Of a stretch of 64,000 bases of DNA, positions 47,201 through 55,929 are shown one piece after another (within the stretch, counting starts at the first letter, position 1; each line of letters starts with the position of its first letter). The DNA comes from Pictodentalium vernedei. Lineage: Eukaryota; Mollusca; Scaphopoda; Dentaliida; Dentaliidae. The notes beneath the pieces are model-generated. The model did no database searches. It was given only the letters and a program-made list of their open reading frames with translations, and was not told where the DNA came from. Made by a program: the position numbers and the translations under genes. Location: positions 178,462,596 through 178,526,595 of the forward strand of contig CM062288.1 in assembly GCA_031216915.1 (NCBI GenBank), written 5' to 3'.

Positions 47201-47306
47201 GATGTCTTTTCTGTAGAAACTTGAGTGAATGACATAGCATTACTGGATCTTTCTATTTAGTTCAGTCCTTTCTTGGACAAGTTCAGCTGCAGTGTCATTG
47301 ACACTT
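44263..47306 (+). mobile_element. Array element E7 with a 165-bp tandem repeat, split by E5
   Basis: The unit carries TTTCATATGTAGCTTTGG, GATGTCTAGATGGGAGC and ATTCCATTAGCACACCCTAC, with anchors at 46531, 46695, 46862, 47028 and 47179. One more unit lies left of E5 (about 44290-44433), and the two sides rejoin exactly once E5 is removed. The right end, CAAGTTCAGCTGCAGTGTC then ATTGACACTT, is nearly the same as that of E4. The left end is unclear. No protein. Confidence 0.65.
44434..46249 (+). mobile_element. Array element E5 inserted in E7
   Basis: It starts ATATGCCCGTTTATAAAAAC (hairpin CCCGTTT/AAACGGG) and ends ACGGGTGTATAATG, a short stem and CTCTTGTT. The E7 unit on both sides rejoins as GAATTTTT plus CTGAATTTTG with no duplication. 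It holds (TCTG/TCCG)-rich stretches and about four 160-162-bp units anchored by GAACGCCTTGACGGAT (44531, 44691, 44853, 45015). It also has two further TTTTTATACGCCCG-type starts at 45054 and 45801, so it may be a composite of three related elements. No protein. Confidence 0.65.
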
Positions 47307-47800
47307 ACATTTTTTTTTTTACAAATATGCACAGCGCTATTTTATTTTGATTTAAAATCACAATACGCAGACAGCGCAGACATGAAAGAAAACAAATAAG
47401 TGCTATGACTTTTTATTCGAAAAAAATATTCTGCAATTCTTTACTGTAGTGTTTATTTTCCTTTGTTCATGAATATTAATTAATACAGCTGTTTATAGAC
47501 TGCATTTTCCTCTCCATTGTTTGGTTCTTATGACCTAGTGTATTTTAAGTGTTGATAGATATGCCCAGTGGTATGTTTGTATTAGTAATCAATGTTCACG
47601 TAAGCAGCCATTATTAATGTCTGAATGGATTATCATTGAGCATTCTTCCCTCTCCCTTTGTTTCTGTTTCTGCACTGTGTATGCACATACCCACAAAATT
47701 GCACCTGATGTGATGTGTGGATACCACAGTTCTTAGAGAGTTAAGATATAAATTCTAAGTTGATTTGAATCCATTATTAATTTCTGGGATAACATCTGTA
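47307..47800. other. No supported gene
   Basis: AT-rich, with a T-run after 47310. No recognisable coding or repeat structure. Confidence 0.4.
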
Positions 47801-48491
47801 AAAAAAAAAATATTTGAAGTTACAAAAAAAGAGTTCAGTTTGGGATCACTGGTTGTCATTTTTCTGCTCCTCACCACTTTGTCCATCTTTCCGTCAACCA
47901 TCCATCCATGCGTGTGTCCATCCGGCCGTAGCGGTATCTCTGCAAATGATCGGAAAAAAAGTCACAGAAAAAAAGTCAACAGGAAAAAAGTCACAATAAC
48001 ACAAAATTAAATTTTAATTGAGATTAATTAAGGATAATAACACTTAGGCCAACTGCTGATTTGAGATTAATTGAGATGTTTATAAGTAAGGATAATGACA
48101 CTTAGGCCAGCCGAGATTATTTTACTTGTTGTTTTACTTAATTGTCCCTGCTTGAACCTAAATAATGCAGTTGCACCTATGATTTGTTGCAATTGTAAAC
48201 AATATTAAAGAAATAGTGTAATTGTTATGATTGGAATATTTTACTTGCTGTTTTACTCAAGTACCTACTAGAACCTAAATGATGGGGTTGCACCTATGAT
48301 TTGTTTTCAGGAGTGAACTGAAGTAAAAATAACACAAGATTACATGTAGTTGAATAGGTTAATTGAGATGATTTTAAAAAGGATAATAACACTTCTGTTC
48401 AGCTGTTGCTATAAAATACCTTCATTTACAAAGAGTACCAGTCACCCCATTCGCACCTCTGACTTCAGAGTGTGAGACCTGATTAACAATC

Positions 48492-49236
48492 ATGGAAACG
48501 CTGGAATTACCAGAAAGACTTGTTAGAACCATCTCATCTCTGGGCATCTCTTGCCCTGTCACCTGGACTGTCCAGGAGACAGGTAAGAGAGTCCACCTGA
48601 GCCTGGAATTCGAAGTTGAGACAACCAGACACCACCCTCCTCAGGGAGAGGTAGTACCCTTGGCAAGAGGATCCCCTCTCCCACTGGTCCTCACCCGAAG
48701 GGGCACGGAGGCCCTGAAAAGAGTGACAACAAGAGAAAGAAGAAGAGTCCATCGACCAAGCGCAGGGACGCCCGGCACTTGGAGGCCTTCCAGAATAGGA
48801 AGAAAGAGTTGAGTGAGGGGATTGAGGTTCTGGAGGCAGCCGCCAGTTCCCCTCCTAGTCCCACTGGTACACCCATCCAACTGCTGGCTCCTGAGCCGGC
48901 ACAGTTGGATGAGGAACGTCCGTGGAGGCTGAGGAGGAACTGGAAGCTGCATTTTCACCACCTCCCTCCCCTCACTTCCCTCTTCCTTCACTACCAGAAA
49001 GCCTGGGAGCGGAAGACACGACCGAACAGCCACCTCAATCTTCACCCACCATCTACATCAACATGGAAAGTGTAGATAGAGCCATAGCGGAAGCCAATAG
49101 AATGGTAGCAGAGTGCCGAGAACACAGGAAAAAATCCCAGGCAATATCCAACGCGGCATTAGCATCACTTCAAAATATGAACCAACCAACCAACATCGTC
49201 ATCGCCATCCACATCTTCATGCCAACCGCCTCCTAA
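48492..49236 (+). pseudogene. Proline-rich and basic ORF region of the Mutator-like element, unknown function
   Basis: An ATG at 48492 opens METLELPERLVRTISSLGIS and SCPVTWTVQETGKRVHLSLE, a short well-formed domain-like stretch. Reading then passes into another frame with KKSPSTKRRDARHLEAFQNR and a run of Pro/Ser-rich sequence, and into a third with MESVDRAIAEANRMVAECRE, a likely short coiled coil. Two or more frame changes make it a broken gene. I do not recognise the family. It could be the element's own first ORF or a host fragment picked up by the element. Base composition is richer in G+C than the surrounding DNA, which favours capture. Confidence 0.45.
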
Positions 49237-49436
49237 GAAAAAGAGCCGTAAGAAGCCCAAACGGGGATAAGCCTCCTCCTTCCCTCCTTTTCCTCCTCTA
49301 CCATGCCTTGACATACAACAAAAACATACAGTTAACGAGGGTCGAAAGGGGCTTGTGCCAATCTGTCCCTGCGTGGCTTCGGCGTGCGAAACCATTCAAT
49401 TCTAGTGTAACAGTATTCCAAAAACAGTATTCCAAA

Positions 49437-49992
49437 ATGGAAATCATCAGCACAAACAAGGGAGGCAGCAAGATATGTTATGAAAGCCATCTGTACATCA
49501 AACATTCTTCAAGAAAGTCCAGAATTTGGTGGAAATGTCACAAGAGATCTAGCACAAACTGCAAAGGTAGTCTCACTACCAATCTTCAGATAGAAAATCC
49601 AGAATTAGGCCATCCACACAACCATGCTCCCGATTCCAACCAAGTCTCCCTTGCAAAAGTAAGAAATAAGATGAAGAAGCAAGCTGCCCAGAGACAAACC
49701 AAGTCAGATTTTTGCTCAGACCGTTGATGACTGTGATCAAGAAGTGCGAGGCATGTTGCCGTCTGCTGACACCTGCAAGAGAACCCTCCGAAATCAGCGT
49801 CCAACATCACCAGTACCCAAACAAAGACGAGACCTCGGTGAACTACCACAAGACTTCACAACAACTGGTCCAGATTGGCATACAATTGAATGGTTTAAAA
49901 AAGAAAATGCTTCTGTCTCGACTGCCCTTGCACAAGATGCCATCGGAAATCCTCCAGCTAAAAAAGTGAGAAAAACACAACAAAAACTATAG
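49437..49992 (+). pseudogene. FLYWCH zinc-finger fragment of a MULE-type transposase
   Basis: From the ATG at 49437, GGSKICYESHLYIKH, RIWWKCHKRSSTNCKGSL and GHPHNHAPD give the FLYWCH pattern with the WxC, C and HxH zinc ligands. After a frame change near 49715 the protein continues QIFAQTVDD, LPSADTCKRTLRNQRPTSP and DLGELPQDFTTTG. That is the segment (RTLRRQR-like helix) that follows FLYWCH in animal Mutator-like transposases. The catalytic domain that should come next is absent: the ORF stops at 49992 and the element's 3' end begins. FLYWCH likely binds the terminal repeats (family knowledge). Confidence 0.75.
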
Positions 49993-50721
49993 AAACATTT
50001 GAAGAATCGTATTGATAGAGTTGATGGCCGCAAAACCATTCCTGAGTTTCTGAATGGTGTTGGGTGGAATATTCGACTATGCAAACAATTTTGAACAATT
50101 CTGAGTTTTCTGTGAAACATTTTTTGTTATTAAATCTGTTATTATATTGTTGTTGTACATGTAACTGAATGCAATAAAATTATCAAATCAAGTTTTTGGT
50201 TTTTTTGTGACTTTTTTTCCTGTGACTCTTTTTCCTACCCAAATTTGTAACTTTTTTTTTGTGACTTTTTTTCCTGTGACTATTTTTCCTACAATCTCTC
50301 TGCAGTGAGTTGATGGATTTCAGTGAAATTTGGTTTGAAATCCTGCTCCTGCTCATGTTATAAAATAGTTGCGTGCATATTTTTCATCAGAGTTACAGTC
50401 CTTACTTTGTCAATTTTTCATGATTTTTTTCCGTACGCAGCAATATCTTATCAGTGTGGGGATGGATTTTAATGAAATTTGGTGTGTGGCATCCTTGTGA
50501 CAAGCTGCTCCTGCATATGTTATAAGTTTGTTGCCCGCATATTTTTCACCAGAGTTACAGTCCTCACTTTGTCAATTTTTCAGGATTTTTTTCTATATGT
50601 AGCAATATCTCAGCAATGGGTGGACGGAAATCAATGAAATTTGGTACACGGGATGCTTGTGGCAAACTGCTCCTGACCATGTTATAAAAAAGGTTTTGTT
50701 GCTTTGTCTGTCTGTCTGTTG

Positions 50722-50852
50722 ATCCATCCATCCATCCATCTTGGCCCATCCATCCATCCATCCATCCATCCATCCATCCATCCATCCATCCATCCATCCA
50801 TCCATCCATCCATCCATCCATCCATCCATCCATCCATCCATCCTCAGGGATA
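50722..50852. repeat. (CCAT)n tetranucleotide microsatellite
   Basis: About 30 copies of CCAT/ATCC with one interruption (TTGGCC near 50741). The His-Pro-Ser-Ile and Met-Asp-Gly-Trp repeat ORFs over it are artefacts. Confidence 0.97.
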
Positions 50853-51231
50853 TTTCAGTAGTGAGTGGATGGATTTCAATGAAATTTGGGATGGGGGATC
50901 CTTGTGACAAGCCTCTCCTACACATGTTATAAAAAATGTTGCCCGCATATTTTCACCAACGTTACAGACCTTACATTTCAAAGACATGTGCCAAATGATT
51001 TTCCATAGCAGGGGACCACAATTCTATGAATCTTCTTGTTAACTAAGTTGGGGAGCATCCATCAATTTTACTGATTTTCTTGTTTTAAAACTGGTACCAA
51101 AAGTGACAAGGATGTTTTACCCATGTCTTCATTGCCATTGAACAGCTTATTAATATTCATAAGTTCAAAGTTCACAATGATACTGTTGATGGAAATGTTG
51201 ATCAACTTGGCTCTAGGTTTTAGCTGTTTCT

Positions 51232-51483
51232 AAGATGGATAGAATAAATAAAACAAACACTCCCTATAATGATTTTGTGAGTAAGTTTATTACCTGCATG
51301 CGAAAATGGGAGATTACATACACAATTGTGTCAAAGTATTCATTCCCTGCTGTTTCTAAGATGGATAGAATAAATAAAACAAGCACTCCCTATAATGATT
51401 TTGTGAGTAAGTTTATTACCTGCATGCAAAAATGGGAGATTACATACACAATTGTGTCAAAGTATTCATTCCCTGAATTTAAC
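51232..51483 (+). repeat. 126-bp tandem duplication
   Basis: Two nearly identical units begin AAGATGGATAGAATAAATAA at 51232 and 51358 and differ at about three positions. The length is a multiple of three, so an ORF crosses both, but the peptide resembles nothing I know. A recent local duplication is the simplest reading. Confidence 0.85.
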
Positions 51484-52673
51484 ACACTCCAGTAATTTTC
51501 GGCTTTCAAATTGCTGGTACGCGCATACTTAGTAACTTATGCAACTCAAGAGTTCTTGAAGTGATCATTCATTGAATATCACTGTGACTTATACAGCAGT
51601 TACACATAAAAAGGTAGCAATTTAGCTAAAAACTTGGGGCTGCGATTTATGCACTATCTGGTATGGTACCAGAAGAAGATTTTGAAAAATAATACAACTC
51701 GATTTTAACCATTATGACAACTTTCATTATGGGTGTGGTTTAGACAATTATTGCCAGGAGCTTGCACATGATCGAAAATAAGGCCACCTACCAACTATTG
51801 ACAGTTTCAGAAAGCAAACAAGTCAGTGTTGTTGTGCGAGACTTTTTATTTTTTTATAAAGAAAAAATACCTCATTAAAAGCCCACACAGTTTATTAATT
51901 AAATGCTTAGGACGATTTCCTAAAAGCAATTTCCAAACTATCACAATTTTTACAATCATTTTGGAGATTAATTTCTATATATATTAGACTGGAGACATTC
52001 TGTCAGGTTGCATTGCAGTATGATTCCCAGGATTTGCATGAGCCCCATTTTACATGAATCCACTTAGATTCGCCCAAAATTTGGCAAAATTTTGACCCTG
52101 GGGAGGATATGCAGGTCACAGTATCTTTCACCCACTTGAGATCATTTTCTCCATGCAACTTATACACATGAAAATGGAAAATATGAGTGAAGTTACTATA
52201 ATTATTTTTATGTGGAAATAGGTGAAAGTGGCCTTTGGGCAACAAATCTAACTGGATAGTGCACAAAACGTGAATGTGTGTAAGGACTACATTGTTCTGC
52301 AGATTTTGATTTTTCATCTTTCTAATAATATATATTGAACAAACAGTGTAGCCAATAATACTATCACAATCAACTTTAATTTCAGTTCTTCCTCACCCTA
52401 CCTCATTTTTTTTATGCATATGAAGTTTGAAGATGGAATATATGGATGAAATTCTCTGCCCCAAAATTGTTTTGTTACTTTGAGTGTCAAGTGGTGGTGC
52501 TGGAAGATACCCGGGTCATTTTAAAACTTCTGCATATGATTAGAAAACAATGAGAGAAGCAGTGGATATATGCACTGTGGATGCTGCAATCACTCTGTAG
52601 CAATGGTCTCAAGTAGGATTCTTCTATTACTTTAAAAACTACTTGGTAAAATACATTTAATTTCATTTTGTAG
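51484..52673. other. AT-rich sequence, possible intron
   Basis: No motif-bearing ORF. It may be intron upstream of the possible exon at 52674, ending in a pyrimidine-rich TTTCATTTTGTAG. Confidence 0.35.
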
Positions 52674-52829
52674 AATGTGGGAGAACTATTGCTTCCATAC
52701 CAAAAGGTACGCCTACAATGAGAGTGCTGGTTACAAGTGGAACGGGTGAGAAACTTCGAGGAACATGTGTTTATTTTCTAAGAACCAAAACAGATATTCA
52801 GATAACTGTGAAGAATATTTCAGAAGTTG
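52674..52829 (+). CDS. Candidate host exon, 156 bp, unknown gene
   Basis: An open stretch of 52 codons is bounded by an acceptor-like TTTCATTTTGTAG and a donor-like GTTG/GTATCT. Read in frame it gives CGRTIASIPKGTPTMRVLVT then SGTGEKLRGTCVYFLRTKTD and IQITVKNISEV, a mix of hydrophobic and charged residues with a beta-strand-like rhythm, unlike the chance ORFs around it. The phase is 1 at both ends and the length divides by three, so the exon could be skipped without changing frame. I do not recognise the protein. No neighbouring exon is evident in the window. It lies in one of the few stretches free of recognised repeats. Confidence 0.45.
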
Positions 52830-54023
52830 GTATCTAAACATTTAAATATTTTATTTGATAATCATGAACATTTATCCAATACAGAAACAAAAAGCAACCC
52901 ACTTTCTTTGGTGAAAAATATGACAATAAGATGAACTCTTCCACCTTGTCAGAAAATCTCTTGACTTGTGGTATTCTCAAGCCTTTTCAGAGGGTTTTTT
53001 TTTTTTGTTTTTTTTTTTTTTTACTGAAAACTAACATTTTTGTACTGTACCAATGACCCAGACTTAGCTGGTGCTACCTCTAAAATATTAAGTGCCAAAC
53101 GCAAATTTTACCCCCCAATCCCCAAAATTTGCATCTAAAACTGAAAATTACATGTCCTATATGGTCCTCCATACTTTTACCCCACTGTGCATGCGCAGTG
53201 TCAAGGAGGTCTCGAAATTGCCGCCAAAAGTCATTCTTTGTTTGGCCCTCAATTCAGTTACAACTGACTTATATTTGTGCTTGTAAATCTCAGTTTAAAT
53301 GATGCCAGATGCATAATTATGAGAGAAATGGTGGATATATGGTGGAAATAGAAGGTGGAGAGGAAAAAACAGTGGAAACAAATGTTCAGGGCCGTAACTT
53401 ACAATTATTTTATGAAATTATTCATGTTACCTATTTTCGAGGCATGACCTTGTTGTGGTCATTCTTGCTATGAATGTTCCATTGTTTAATCAGTGTTTCC
53501 TCTATACCTTTCCTTTATTCCCCCCTAGCTATTCTCCCATGCTTTTGGCTTATTTTTTGTAATGTTTATTACTAAAATTTCTTGGGAGTTTTGGCTTGAT
53601 AACAGAATTATTTTCTGTTTTTTCCCCATGTTTACGTCCTCACCCCAAGGGTGTTTAGGCGTTTTGGTCTGCATCTACCATCTGATGGTCTACAGTTTCT
53701 TCTCTGGAAGCCTCTGTTTTGCATCAGATAGTGTTTAAATTGGTAACTGATTTTGGGCTATGTTTGTTTCAGTGCCTGGAGTCATGTTTCCTGTTTGTTG
53801 ACACTTTTGCTTATGTTGACAACTGTTACTTCTGACAGTGATTTCTTGTCTTCTGCTTAATTTAGTTCATAGCAAGATACATTAATATTGTCCGTAAGTG
53901 TTACATTAATTTTTCAAAATGATTAAAAAATTTTGTCCACACTTAGGCTTTTTGGGGATCCTTTGGGCTCAAGGTTCCCATTGGGAACTTGGGCTCTTCT
54001 GAAAATTTTTTCAAAAAATTTTT

Positions 54024-55856
54024 AGTCCAGTTGTGACGAAGTCAAACTTGACTTATAGTTTGGTGAATGGCGGGCGGGCGGGCGTAAAAAAATTGGTTTC
54101 CGGATGATAACTTGATAGTGGTTCAACTCACATTCATTAAACTTCATACGTAGGTTGGTCTTGGTGGGAGGAAGAACCCTATTGATTTTGGACATGCTAC
54201 GTCGAAGGTCAAGGTCACAGTGACCTTGAACGTAGTAAATCTTAAACAATTGGTTTCCGATTGATAACTTGATAATGGTTCAACTCACATTCATGAAACT
54301 TCATAGGTAGATTGGCCTTGGTGAGGGGAAGAACGCTATTGATTTTGGACTCGCTACGTCAAGGTCAATGTGACCTTGAACATAGTAAATCGCAACAATT
54401 CCTTTCCGGATGATAACTTGATAGTAGTTCAACCTACATTCATGAAACTTCATAGGTGGGTTGGCCTTGGTGCGAGGAAGAACTCAATTGATCTTGGACT
54501 CACCAGATCAAAGGTCAAGGTCACAGTGACCTTTAACATAGTATATCGCAACAATTGGTTTCCGGATGATAACTTGATAGTGGTTCAACCTAGAGTCATG
54601 AAACTTCATAGGTGTGTTGGCCTTGGTGCGAGGAAGAACCCTATTGATCTTGGACTCACCAGGTCAAAGGTCAAGGTCACAGTGACCTTGAACATAGTAT
54701 ATCGCAACAATTGGTTTCCGGATGATAACTTGATAGTGGTTCAACCTAGAGTCATGAAACTTTACAGGCTTGCTGGCCTTGGTGTGAGGAAGAACCCTAT
54801 TGATGTTGGACTCACCAGGTCAAAGGTCAAGGTCACAGTGACCTTGAACATAGTATATCGCAACAATTGGTTTCCGGATGAGAACTTGATAGTGGTTCAA
54901 CCTAGAGTCATGAAACTTCATAGGTGTGTTGGCCTTGGTGCGAGGAAAAACCCTATTGACCTTGGACTCGCCAGGTCAAAGGTCAAGGTCACAGTGACCA
55001 AATTGCAACAATTGGTTTCCAGACAATAACTTGACAGTGGTTCAGCCTATAGTCATGAAACTTAATAGCTGCATTGGCCTTGCTGTGAGGAAGAACCCTA
55101 CTGATCTTGAACTCGCCAGGTCAAAGGTCAAGGTCACAGTGACCTTGAACATAGTAAATCGCAACAATTGGTTTGTGGACGATAAATTCATAGTGTCTTA
55201 ACCTACATTCATGAAGCTCCATAGGTGGGTTGACTTCTTGCAAGGAAAAACCCTATTGATATTGGACTCGCCAGTTCAAAGGTCAAGGTCACAGTGACCT
55301 TGAACATAGTAAATCACAACAATTGGTTTCCGGATGATAACTTGATAGTGGTTCAGCTTACATTCAATAAACTTCATAGGTAAGTTGACCTGGGTGCGAC
55401 GAAGAACCCTATTGATTTTTTTGGACTTGCTAAATCAAAGGTCAAGGTCACAGTGACCTTCAATGTAATAAATCATAAACAATTGGTTTCTGGATGATAA
55501 CTTGATAATGGTTTGACCCACATGGTCTAGGTGAGTGGAAGACCCTTATTTATTTTTGACTTGGTAGGTCAAAGGTCAAGGTCACAGTGACCTTGAACAT
55601 AAATCATAAACAATTGGTTTCCAGATGATTATTTGACAATGGTTCCACCCACGTTCATGAAGCTCCATAGGTAGGTTGGCATTGGTGCAAAAAAAAGCCC
55701 TATTTACTTTGCAATCACTAGGTCAAAGGTCAAGGTCACAGTGACTCTTCACATAGTAAATTATAAACAATAGGTTTTCGGGATAATGAATTGATAATGA
55801 TTAAACCCACTTTTTTGCTGTCACAACTCGACATTGGATCAGTGATCCTATCGGCA
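54024..55856 (+). mobile_element. Array element E6 with a 156-bp repeat, inside DIRS copy C
   Basis: It starts AGTCCAGTTGTGACGAAGTC after TTTTT and ends near CTGTCACAACTCGAC, partly inverse to the start. A GCGGGC-rich stretch follows the 5' end, then about 11 units anchored by CAATTGGTTTCCGGATGATA. Each unit has AAGGTCAAGGTCACAGTGAC in its last third. The copies of the DIRS element at 12430 and 19020 show the uninterrupted surroundings, though T-runs blur the exact right boundary. The 219-codon ORF at 54370-55029 is the repeat read through and has no domain. Confidence 0.7.
54091..55800 (+). repeat. 156-bp tandem array carrying estrogen-response-element palindromes
   Basis: AGGTCACAGTGACCT, the consensus nuclear-receptor palindrome, occurs exactly at 54212, 54518, 54674, 54830, 55131, 55286, 55445 and 55579. 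A variant with spacer ATG is at 54362, one with a final A at 54986, and a decayed one at 55733. Steps are mostly 156 bp. TCAAGGTCA, an extended half-site, overlaps most of them. Function is not shown. Confidence 0.95.
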
Positions 55857-55929
55857 TTTTTTTTTTAAAAATTATTTTCTTTTGAAATGTTATAATGAAT
55901 TATAATATATATGTATATTTATTTCAAGG

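Larger units (their letters stand above)
47945..50296 (+). mobile_element. Mutator-like element with FLYWCH fragment, 2.35 kb
   Basis: Both ends are built of repeated GGAAAAAAGTCACA modules in inverted orientation (left 47951-47998, right about 50200-50290). The flanks share TCTCTGCA (47937-47944 and 50297-50304), an 8-bp target duplication that fits the 8-11 bp of MULEs. Inside are a proline-rich ORF region (48492-49236) and a FLYWCH zinc-finger fragment (49437-49992). No DDE catalytic domain is visible, so it is non-autonomous. Confidence 0.75.
47801..51000 (+). repeat. Another diverged tandem family (about 150-160 bp units), split by a Mutator-like element
   Basis: Right of the Mutator-like element, TGAAATTTGG with GCAATATCT upstream and TGTTATAAA downstream recurs near 50325, 50474, 50636 and 50881. 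Left of it, 47830-47944 carries the start of the array with CCATCCATCC and CCGTAGCGGTATCTCTGCA. A large (CCAT)n expansion lies inside the last unit. Confidence 0.6.

Noticed and set aside
48534-49045. Minus-strand ORFs opposite the Mutator-like element coding region
   Set aside because: Shadows of the plus-strand reading, with no motif of their own.
50564-50932. Proteins made of repeated MDGW or HPSI
   Set aside because: They are the (CCAT)n microsatellite read in different frames.
54370-55029. A 219-codon ORF with internal repeats
   Set aside because: It is the 156-bp satellite of E6 read through. The unit happens to lack stops in one frame and is a multiple of three. No domain, and the frame breaks in neighbouring units.
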